Below, piece by piece: positions 58,171-64,000 of a DNA stretch of 64,000 bases. The number at the start of each line of letters is the position of its first letter. Position 1 is the stretch's first letter. The notes beneath the pieces were generated by a model that saw only the letters and a list, made by a program, of their open reading frames with translations, was not told where the DNA came from and ran no database searches. The stretch comes from Bog-756 sp963845485 (GTDB lineage Bacteria > Actinomycetota > Acidimicrobiia > Acidimicrobiales > RAAP-2), in assembly GCA_963845485.1 (NCBI GenBank), contig CAWJSI010000001.1, positions 62,001 through 126,000 on the forward strand, read 5' to 3'. The position numbers and the translations under genes are program-made.

Positions 58171-58371
58171 GGGCTGAGTCTCCTCCCCGAACTCGAGGCT
58201 GCCCTCGTGGCGAACTCTAGTGAATGCGGCCGGACGCCGGCTGGTGACCGACGCTGATGGGCCGGTCGAATGCCCTCCGATCTCACGCTCGGGACCCACT
58301 CTGGCCGGTCCCATTAACCGGGACCGGCCGACTCGGTCGCTGGGGCTCGGACGACCAGTCGGCCCGAGCCC

Positions 58372-58377
58372 TACCAT
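58372..58377 (+). promoter_or_regulatory. TACCAT -10 box of the dehydrogenase
   Basis: TANNNT hexamer exactly 6 nt (gtggcc) before ATG 58384. An in-frame GTG at 58378 lies in the spacer, so the ATG is favoured. Confidence 0.5.
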
Positions 58378-58383
58378 GTGGCC

Positions 58384-59631
58384 ATGCAAGCGCTTATGTA
58401 CGGGGTGGAACCGGAGGTGCAGTCGATCGGGGAGACGGACAACCGCTTGTTGCGGATGCTCGCCCGGACGCCGACGCGACTCATCGACATCGACGAGCCG
58501 GGATTTATCCGCCCGGACTGGGTGGTGACCAAGCCGAGACTCGTGGGCATCTGCGGATCGGAGTCCAAGGCGGTCTTCCTTGACTACGCCAGCATGGCTG
58601 ACCCGGCCAATGCGTCGGGCATGCAGAATCCCATGAAGGGCTTTGTCTCGTTCCCCCACGTCATGGGCCACGAGGTGATCGCCGAAGTGGTGGACGTCGG
58701 CCCCGAGTCCGAGGGGCTCGAGCCGGGGGACCGTGTGGCCCTCAACCCGTGGCTGACGTGTGTGACCCGAGGGGTGTCGCCGGTCTGTCCGGCGTGTGTG
58801 GCGGGTGACCTGAGCCAGTGCCACTCGTTCGGGAAGGGTTCGTTCGCGCCCGGGATCCATATCGGCATGTGCGCCGGCGTGACTGGTGGATTCGCCGATC
58901 TCATGCCCGCACACGACTCCATGCTCTTCAAGGTGCCGGACTCTCTGAGTGACGAACAGGTGGTCCTGGCCGACCCGTTCGCCGTGTCCCTCCATGCCGT
59001 GACGCGCCATCCGCCCCAGCCGGGAAGCAAGGTGCTCGTCTACGGGGCCGGTGCCCTCGGCCAGTGTGCCGTGGCGATTCTGCGGGCCCTGCACCCAACG
59101 GTCGAGGTAATGGTCGTCGCCCGGTTCGATGCGCAGCGCCGACTGGCCGAGGCGTTCGGGGCGTCGACGGTGCCACACGAGCCGCGCCTCGAGGTCATCG
59201 AGCGGGTCGCTGAGTGGTCGGACGGTGTGCTGCAGCCGGCTGACGGGCTCCCGATGGCCTTCCCGGGTGGCATCGATGTCGTCTACGACACGGTGGGGGC
59301 GGCCGAGACCTTGGAGGTCGGATGCCGGGTACTGCGGGCCAGGGGCTCGCTCGTGAAGCTGGGCATGCACGGCGCGGCCAAGTGGGACGACACACCGGTG
59401 TACTCCAAGGAGATCATCTATACCGGTTCCAACGCATTCGGGATCGAGGAGGTCGAGGGGGTGCGTAAGCACGGCATCGCCCACTTCCTGGATATGGTCG
59501 GATCCGGCCGGATCGATCTGACTCCGATGCTCACCCACACGTTTCGCCTCGACGAATGGCGTGACGCCTTCACCCTCTTGGCAGACCAGGAGTCATCAGG
59601 GGCGATCAAGGTCGCTATCGACAGCAGATAA
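58384..59631 (+). CDS. Zinc-type (MDR) alcohol dehydrogenase
   Basis: 415 residues. LVGICGSESKAVFLD holds the catalytic-zinc Cys, SFPHVMGHEVIAEVVDVGPE holds the GHE motif and CPACVAGDLSQC remains of the structural-zinc lobe (three Cys). LVYGAGALGQCAVAIL is the Rossmann GxGxxG, and VVYDTVGAAETLEVGCRV follows. It is longer than the usual 350 residues because of an N-terminal arm (about 30 residues) and an insert near DYASMADPANASG. It oxidises an alcohol or reduces an aldehyde with NAD(P). It is convergent with the HD-GYP/LuxR gene. Confidence 0.88.
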   Translation: MQALMYGVEPEVQSIGETDNRLLRMLARTPTRLIDIDEPGFIRPDWVVTKPRLVGICGSESKAVFLDYASMADPANASGMQNPMKGFVSFPHVMGHEVIAEVVDVGPESEGLEPGDRVALNPWLTCVTRGVSPVCPACVAGDLSQCHSFGKGSFAPGIHIGMCAGVTGGFADLMPAHDSMLFKVPDSLSDEQVVLADPFAVSLHAVTRHPPQPGSKVLVYGAGALGQCAVAILRALHPTVEVMVVARFDAQRRLAEAFGASTVPHEPRLEVIERVAEWSDGVLQPADGLPMAFPGGIDVVYDTVGAAETLEVGCRVLRARGSLVKLGMHGAAKWDDTPVYSKEIIYTGSNAFGIEEVEGVRKHGIAHFLDMVGSGRIDLTPMLTHTFRLDEWRDAFTLLADQESSGAIKVAIDSR

Positions 59632-59664
59632 AGCTCCCCCCTCCCCATCTGGGTGGTGTGCTTC

Positions 59665-61227
59665 TCATCCGGCTCCGACAGGTTCGGACCCCAGCATTCC
59701 GTGCCGCATGGCGTACATCGCGGCACCAGCCCTGTTCGATACGCCCAGCTTGCTGTAGATGTGCTCAAGGTGGTTGCTCACGGTCTTCGGACTGATGGCC
59801 AGCTCGCGGGCGATGCCTTTGTTGGGCATCCCCCGGGCCAGGAGGGTCAGGACGTCGCCTTCACGCATCGTCAGTCCCGCCGGGCCACCTGCCCTCGTGC
59901 GGCTCACGCGATGCCCGGCGGCGGCAAGGACGGCATCGGTCGCGACAGGATCGAGCCGACCGGCGGCGACATCGGCTCGCAACTCGCGGACGGCCTCCTC
60001 ATCGCTCAGCGGGTTTCGGTACGGACGCGGCTGCCTCATGGCGCTGTAAGCGTCGGCGACGGCCAGGACTCGTGCCCCCGGTGAGAGCATCGGTCCCCCG
60101 ATACCCCGGTGATACCCGGAGGCATCCATCCGTTCATGGTGGGTTGATGCCAAGAGGCCGATTCGCCGTAGCGGCTCGGGCCGACTGAAGATGCGTTCGA
60201 CGTAGTAGACGTGCAAACGCACCCGCTCCCGTTCGTTGGCGGTCAGCGGCCCTACCTTGCCCAACACCGATGCTGGTACTCCGTAGCGTCCCACGTCGTG
60301 GACAAGTGCGGCCTGGTAGGCAAGATGGGAGTCGGCCGAGGGCAGTTGCATCAACTCGGCGGCCCTCTTGACCAGGTCTGCGGTGTCCCGGGCGTGGCCG
60401 GCGAAGAAGGAACACCGAAGGTCGCAGAAGTCGCCAATGGCCGCCAGCGCACGGTCGAGCTCCTCACCGGTCAACGGCTCTCGATCCGTGGGCTCGGCGG
60501 CCAGAACCTCATCGACGGTATCCCGGTCCAGATCTTCGAAGAGGGGCTCCGGATCTGTGGTGACGAGGTCAACGATCTCGGGGTCGAAGTGGCCGCCGCT
60601 CCGTGATCGGAGGACATCGAGGGCCGCATCGATCCCCGCTGTCCGCTGGAAGACCTCGCAGGCTTCGGCGACGTGTGAGACCCGCGCCGCCAGAGACAGC
60701 TCGGCGCCCGACAGCTCTTCGGGAAATCCCTGTCCGTCCCATCGTGCGTAGGCCTGCTCGATACCCGCCCGCACGTCGCCACTCAGCCCCAGACGGGCGG
60801 CGAGCAGACCGGCAGCCGAGCAATGGTCGGCCATCTGCTGGACCACTTGGCGACCGCCACTGGCCATGAATGTGGCGGCCTGTCGAGCCCGGTTGAACGC
60901 TGAAGTACCGTGTCCGGCCCGCCGCAGCATGAACATCATGGCCGGGAATCCGGCCCTGTCGATCTCGAGCGCCTGGGCCCGGAAGTCGATGTCGTCACCG
61001 AAGAGGAGTGCGGCCTCGTTGCCGTAGATGGGACATCCGACGTAGGTCAGGATCCCGACGTCATAGAGAGTGGCCAGGTCGTCGCCGACCAAGCCGAGAC
61101 GCTCCCCCAGGCGCATCCCGATCCGCGTCGAGCGCAGCATGTGTTCTGCGGGCTGTCCGAAGCCGAGGTCGGTGGCCAGGGAGAGCGAGACCAGAAGGTC
61201 CGAGAGGCGAATGGCCGAGGCCCCCAT
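59665..61227 (-). CDS. Tandem HD-GYP-like domains with a C-terminal LuxR HTH
   Basis: 520 residues. The first half (about 30-260) is a degenerate HD-GYP: MADHCSAAGLLAARLGLS and ARWDGQGFPEELSGAELSLA keep the scaffold but have lost the HD pair. The second (about 290-445) has ALVHDVGRYGVPASVLGKVG, STHHERMDASGYHRG and LAVADAYSAMRQPRPYR: HD, HHE and a GYH in place of GYP. The last 65 residues (GLTMREGDVLTLLARGMPNK, GIARELAISPKTVSNHLEHI, YSKLGVSNRAGAAMYA) form a LuxR HTH. This suggests a transcription factor controlled by c-di-GMP binding or hydrolysis. The ATG at 61227 follows TAGGGT by 7 nt. Confidence 0.88.
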   Translation of the reverse strand: MGASAIRLSDLLVSLSLATDLGFGQPAEHMLRSTRIGMRLGERLGLVGDDLATLYDVGILTYVGCPIYGNEAALLFGDDIDFRAQALEIDRAGFPAMMFMLRRAGHGTSAFNRARQAATFMASGGRQVVQQMADHCSAAGLLAARLGLSGDVRAGIEQAYARWDGQGFPEELSGAELSLAARVSHVAEACEVFQRTAGIDAALDVLRSRSGGHFDPEIVDLVTTDPEPLFEDLDRDTVDEVLAAEPTDREPLTGEELDRALAAIGDFCDLRCSFFAGHARDTADLVKRAAELMQLPSADSHLAYQAALVHDVGRYGVPASVLGKVGPLTANERERVRLHVYYVERIFSRPEPLRRIGLLASTHHERMDASGYHRGIGGPMLSPGARVLAVADAYSAMRQPRPYRNPLSDEEAVRELRADVAAGRLDPVATDAVLAAAGHRVSRTRAGGPAGLTMREGDVLTLLARGMPNKGIARELAISPKTVSNHLEHIYSKLGVSNRAGAAMYAMRHGMLGSEPVGAG

Positions 61228-61234
61228 GGCGAAA

Positions 61235-61240
61235 ACCCTA
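61235..61240 (-). promoter_or_regulatory. TAGGGT -10 box of the HD-GYP/LuxR gene
   Basis: Minus-strand TANNNT hexamer 7 nt before the ATG at 61227. Confidence 0.45.
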
Positions 61241-61358
61241 CCGTCTCCCCACCCTGCGCTGGCGGGCCATGGGGTGAATGCCCCATGACGGGTGATCAGC
61301 CGTTCCTTACCGTGAGTGACAAGCGACCAGTCCGGCCGTGGAGAACGGAGGAAAGGCA

Positions 61359-61640
61359 ATGCACAAATACCTCATCGAACGCACCGTGCCGGGCGTTGGA
61401 CAGATGGATGCCGCTGGTCTCGCCGCCATCGCCAGCGAGTCCAACCAGGTGCTCCGAGATCTCGGACCCGATATCCAGTGGCTGCACAGCTACGTGACTG
61501 ACGACAAGATCACCTGCGTCTACCTGGCCGCCTCGCCAGAGATCGTCCGTGAGCACGGTCGCTGCGGCGGGTTCCCGATCGACGCCGTCCACGAAGTCCG
61601 CAGCGTGATCGACCCCACTACTGCGGAGCTGGTCCGATGA
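61359..61640 (+). CDS. DUF4242 (SCO4226-like) small protein
   Basis: 93 residues. MHKYLIERTVPGVGQMDAAG, VLRDLGPDIQWLHSYVTDDK and ITCVYLAASPEIVREHGRCG match DUF4242, a ferredoxin-like dimer whose Streptomyces member SCO4226 binds nickel. HSYV and the GG.P..AVHEV tail are the usual blocks. GGAGGAAAG lies 4-8 nt before the ATG, and a TACCGT box at 61308-61313 gives a leader of about 40 nt. Its stop overlaps the DsrE ATG by 4 nt. First gene of an oxidation operon. Confidence 0.88.
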   Translation: MHKYLIERTVPGVGQMDAAGLAAIASESNQVLRDLGPDIQWLHSYVTDDKITCVYLAASPEIVREHGRCGGFPIDAVHEVRSVIDPTTAELVR

Positions 61641-61996
61641 GCCGGGCCGCAATCAGCCTGACCACCGGTCTTGAGGATCCTGAGAAGGTCACGGTTGCCC
61701 TACTGGTGGCCGTGGGTGCTGCCGAGTCCGGTCGCGACGCCCTCATGTTCCTGACCAAAGAGGCCGTCCGCCTCGCGACCGCCGGGGTCGCACTCGGGGT
61801 GGCGTGCGAAGGCTGTCCACCCATTCCTGACCTGATGAAGCGGTTCGAGGCCGCTGGTGGTGCGTTTCTCACCTGCCCGATCTGCTTCAGCGCCAGGAGC
61901 CTCGACGAGACCGCCCTCGTGGCCAACGCCGAGCTCGGCGGAACCGTCCAGCTGTGGGAGTGGATCGGGGACGGCGCGACCACCTTCAGCTACTGA
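61637..61996 (+). CDS. DsrE-family protein
   Basis: 119 residues of the DsrE/F-like fold. VTVALLVAVGAAESGRDALM, FLTKEAVRLATAGVAL are the Rossmann-like start, CEGCPPIPDLMKRFEAAGGA and FLTCPICFSARSLDETALV contain four Cys, including CPIC, which are candidates for sulfur carriage. Members move or sense sulfur or act as small redox partners. ATGA overlap with DUF4242. The P450 gene follows by 23 nt, so the set is one operon. Confidence 0.85.
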   Translation: MSRAAISLTTGLEDPEKVTVALLVAVGAAESGRDALMFLTKEAVRLATAGVALGVACEGCPPIPDLMKRFEAAGGAFLTCPICFSARSLDETALVANAELGGTVQLWEWIGDGATTFSY

Positions 61997-62019
61997 CCGA
62001 GAACTCGAGAACAGGAGCC

Positions 62020-63318
62020 ATGATGAAGACCGACATCGATGAGGGGAATCCGGCCCCGGCGCCCGGACCACCAGGCGACCGCGTCGAGGTCGCCCTCCGT
62101 GCGTGGGGAGGCTCAGATCGAGACGATCCCTACCCGCTCTTCGCCGAGGTACGGGACCTCGGCCCGGTTCACCCGGTGATCTTGGCTGACGGCCACGAGG
62201 CTTGGTTGGTGGTCGGCCACGACGAAGCTCGCCGGGCTCTCAATGACACCCGGCTGTCCAAGGACATGCGCGCCGCCCTGGCGCTGGGGGGAGAGGTGGT
62301 TGCCGAGGGCCTCCCGGGGCCCGAGTTCGCACGGCACATGCTGGCCGTGGACCGGCCGGATCACACCCGGCTACGTCGCCTCGTGGCGTCGACGTTCTCG
62401 GCGCACCGAATCGAGGGTTTGCGGCCACGGATCCAGGCCATCGTGGACGACCTCCTCGACCTCGTGGCCGACCGGGATCCGGAGAGCCCCGTCGATCTGG
62501 TGGGTGAATTCGCCTTCCCGCTCCCGTTCACGGTCATCTGTGAGCTTCTCGGGGTGCCCGAGAGTGAGCGCATCCCGCTGGGCCGAGGGCTGGTGGCCAT
62601 GCTGGTTCCCACTCCCACCCCGGCTGACTATGCACAGGCCAAGGGGGCATCCGACGCCGTGGTGGCTCAGCTGCGCCGATTGGTGGAGACCAAGAACGAT
62701 AGGCCCGGCGCTGATCTCGTGAGCGACTTGATTGCCGCCCGTGACGGAGAAGAACGACTGGACAACCAGGAGCTGCTGTCGACCATCTTCCAACTCATCG
62801 TGGCCGGTCACGACACCACCACGACGTTCATCGGCAACGCTATCGTCGCTCTCCTCGACCACCCGAGGCAGGTCGAATTCCTCCAGGGCGACCCGGATCG
62901 GATCCCGGCAGCCATGGAGGAGCTGCTCCGATTCGATGCCCCCGTCCCGCATTCGACATTCCGCTACGCGGTGGAGGAGGTGGAGATAGCGGGCCGTTCG
63001 ATACCGGCCGGCGCGCAGGTCATAGTCTGTCTTGCCGCGGCCAACCGTGACCGGTGCCACTTCGTCGAACCTGATCGCCTCGACATCTCCCGGGACCAAG
63101 GTCGCCATCTGGCGTTTGGGCACGGTATCCACCACTGTCTGGGCACCCAGCTGGCGCGACTGGAGGGACAGCTGGCTCTGTCATCGCTCATCCGGCGTTT
63201 TCCACAGCTCCGGCTGGCCGTTGAGCGCACCGAGCTGCATTGGGGCCACGGCGACGGGCTCGTGCTGCGAGGCCTGTCCGAGTTGCCGGTCGTCCCCGGC
63301 CCCTCCCAGCCGAGATGA
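62020..63318 (+). CDS. Cytochrome P450 (soluble, CYP107/105-like)
   Basis: 432 residues. I-helix AGHDTTT (about 262-268, with the acid-Thr pair), ExxR in MEELLRF, the meander region LDISRDQGRHLAFGHG and heme-binding FGHGIHHCLGTQLARLEG with Cys about 373. No transmembrane anchor; soluble class I, so it needs a ferredoxin and reductase from elsewhere. CAGGAG lies just before two adjoining ATGs (62020 and 62023). The stop overlaps the SDR ATG (ATGA). It probably hydroxylates a terpenoid, steroid or polyketide. Confidence 0.93.
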   Translation: MMKTDIDEGNPAPAPGPPGDRVEVALRAWGGSDRDDPYPLFAEVRDLGPVHPVILADGHEAWLVVGHDEARRALNDTRLSKDMRAALALGGEVVAEGLPGPEFARHMLAVDRPDHTRLRRLVASTFSAHRIEGLRPRIQAIVDDLLDLVADRDPESPVDLVGEFAFPLPFTVICELLGVPESERIPLGRGLVAMLVPTPTPADYAQAKGASDAVVAQLRRLVETKNDRPGADLVSDLIAARDGEERLDNQELLSTIFQLIVAGHDTTTTFIGNAIVALLDHPRQVEFLQGDPDRIPAAMEELLRFDAPVPHSTFRYAVEEVEIAGRSIPAGAQVIVCLAAANRDRCHFVEPDRLDISRDQGRHLAFGHGIHHCLGTQLARLEGQLALSSLIRRFPQLRLAVERTELHWGHGDGLVLRGLSELPVVPGPSQPR

Positions 63319-64000
63319 CGGAACCCCAGGAATGGGTGAGCAACTCCCGTAAGCACGCGCGACACTCGGGCATGCTGCGTTTCCAGGACAAGGTCGCCAT
63401 CGTGACGGGAGCGGGCTCAGGGATCGGGCGGGCCACCGCCCGCCACCTCGCCGCCGAAGGAGGGGCGGTGACCATCGCTGACATCGACGAGGCCAGCGCT
63501 GCGGCCACCGTCGAGTTAATCCGGGCCGACGGCGGCACCGCCCGTGCCCAGGTGACCGATGTCGCCGAGCCGGATGAGGTCGAGCAGATGGTGGCCGACA
63601 CGGTCGATGCGTACGGTGGTCTTGACCTGCTCCACAACAATGCGGCGGCAATCCAACTCAACCTGACCGATCAGGATGTCGTCACCATGCCCCTCGAGAC
63701 CTGGCACACCGCACTACGGGTCAATCTCGACGGGGTCATGCTCGGCTGTCGGTTCGCCATTCCGGCCATGCTCGAACGGGGCGGCGGGTCGATCGTCAAC
63801 ACCGCCTCGGTGGCGGCCACCTATGGCAGCAAGTCCCTCGCCGCCTACGGAACCAGTAAGGCCGGTGTCATCGCCCTCACCCGCTATGTGGCGACTGCGT
63901 ATGCCGATCGCAATATTCGGGTGAACGCCGTTGCTCCAGGTGTCGTCGTCGACCGCGATCTCCAAGAGGCCCTCGGCGGACCATTCGGCGACACCCTCGC
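63315..64000 (+). CDS. Short-chain dehydrogenase/reductase, partial (right edge)
   Basis: About 228 residues visible, no stop. VAIVTGAGSGIGRATARHLA is the cofactor site, LLHNNAAAIQL is the NNAG-like motif, SIVNTASVAATYGSKSLAAY and GTSKAGVIALTRYVA give the Ser and YxxxK catalytic residues. The ATG at 63315 overlaps the P450 stop; ATG 63372 (MLRFQDKVAIVTG) would be the classical SDR start and needs no extra 19 residues, so the coupled start is tentative. It likely oxidises the product of the P450. Confidence 0.88.
   Translation, partial: MTEPQEWVSNSRKHARHSGMLRFQDKVAIVTGAGSGIGRATARHLAAEGGAVTIADIDEASAAATVELIRADGGTARAQVTDVAEPDEVEQMVADTVDAYGGLDLLHNNAAAIQLNLTDQDVVTMPLETWHTALRVNLDGVMLGCRFAIPAMLERGGGSIVNTASVAATYGSKSLAAYGTSKAGVIALTRYVATAYADRNIRVNAVAPGVVVDRDLQEALGGPFGDTL

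Noticed and set aside
58171..59538. Upstream continuation of the bitopic protein frame
   Set aside because: It is antisense to the zinc-type dehydrogenase, and a strong SD plus GTG at 58170 marks the true start.
1..64000. Prophage, IS element or integrative island
   Set aside because: No integrase, transposase, terminal repeats or phage structural genes are visible; even the toxin-antitoxin pair lacks such neighbours.

Overview
This 64 kb window comes from a high-GC actinobacterium, and I favour an uncultured or poorly studied Acidimicrobiia-like lineage. The evidence is strong GC bias at third codon positions, an F420-dependent LLM-type oxidoreductase and PPOX-class protein, a LigC-associated primase-polymerase next to LigC, an archaeal-type ProS, a sortase-E-like LAFTG protein, a secreted protein with GYWL...FGDA repeats, and many genes that start right after a TANNNT -10 box with no Shine-Dalgarno (SD) sequence. 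The lineage is inference. I see no rRNA, tRNA, CRISPR array, IS element, integrase or phage gene.

Layout. 1-14 kb: small regulator/effector pairs, each with a visible operator: MarR + membrane protein facing a pirin, an AbiE-like toxin-antitoxin pair, TetR facing an epimerase-like reductase, TetR facing a SnoaL/38-aa/PPOX operon, RNase Z and an alpha/beta hydrolase, TetR facing a YdeI-like protein, and PadR + membrane protein. 14-23 kb: an ABC exporter facing a NarL-type two-component system, dedA behind a structured leader, proS, and a YtrA-type GntR/ABC operon. 23-31 kb: a choloylglycine-hydrolase-family enzyme, a NUDIX protein, an EthD-like protein, then a DNA-repair island (Prim-Pol with a frameshift, HhH-PHP protein, LigC, 5'-3' exonuclease, SF2 helicase). 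31-47 kb: a second pirin, an MBL hydrolase, a PAS-GGDEF cyclase, a large hybrid kinase, a Baeyer-Villiger monooxygenase with a possible 41-aa partner, a TAT phospholipase-C-like protein, an MFS exporter, a PH/DUF2510 protein and an orphan FtsX permease. 47-58 kb: a run of mostly exported proteins (GH43-like lipoprotein, second TAT phosphoesterase, G1 peptidase with propeller repeats, LAFTG mucin-like protein, a bitopic protein). 58-64 kb: a zinc-type dehydrogenase, an HD-GYP/LuxR regulator and an operon of DUF4242, DsrE, cytochrome P450 and SDR that runs off the right edge.

The most unusual signal is in translation initiation rather than gene content. A TANNNT hexamer lies exactly 6 nt before the start codon at ten sites and 7-8 nt before at several more, which predicts leaderless mRNAs. 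At three places the start codon at the predicted +1 belongs not to the main gene but to a micro-ORF of 14, 16 or 36 codons. Two of these end in a TGA overlapping the GTG of the main gene (GTGA). The third runs through a long hairpin that hides the SD of dedA and stops 5 nt before its TTG. I infer that leaderless leader peptides hand ribosomes to genes without accessible SDs. Two further small ORFs (38 and 41 codons) sit inside or behind enzyme operons.
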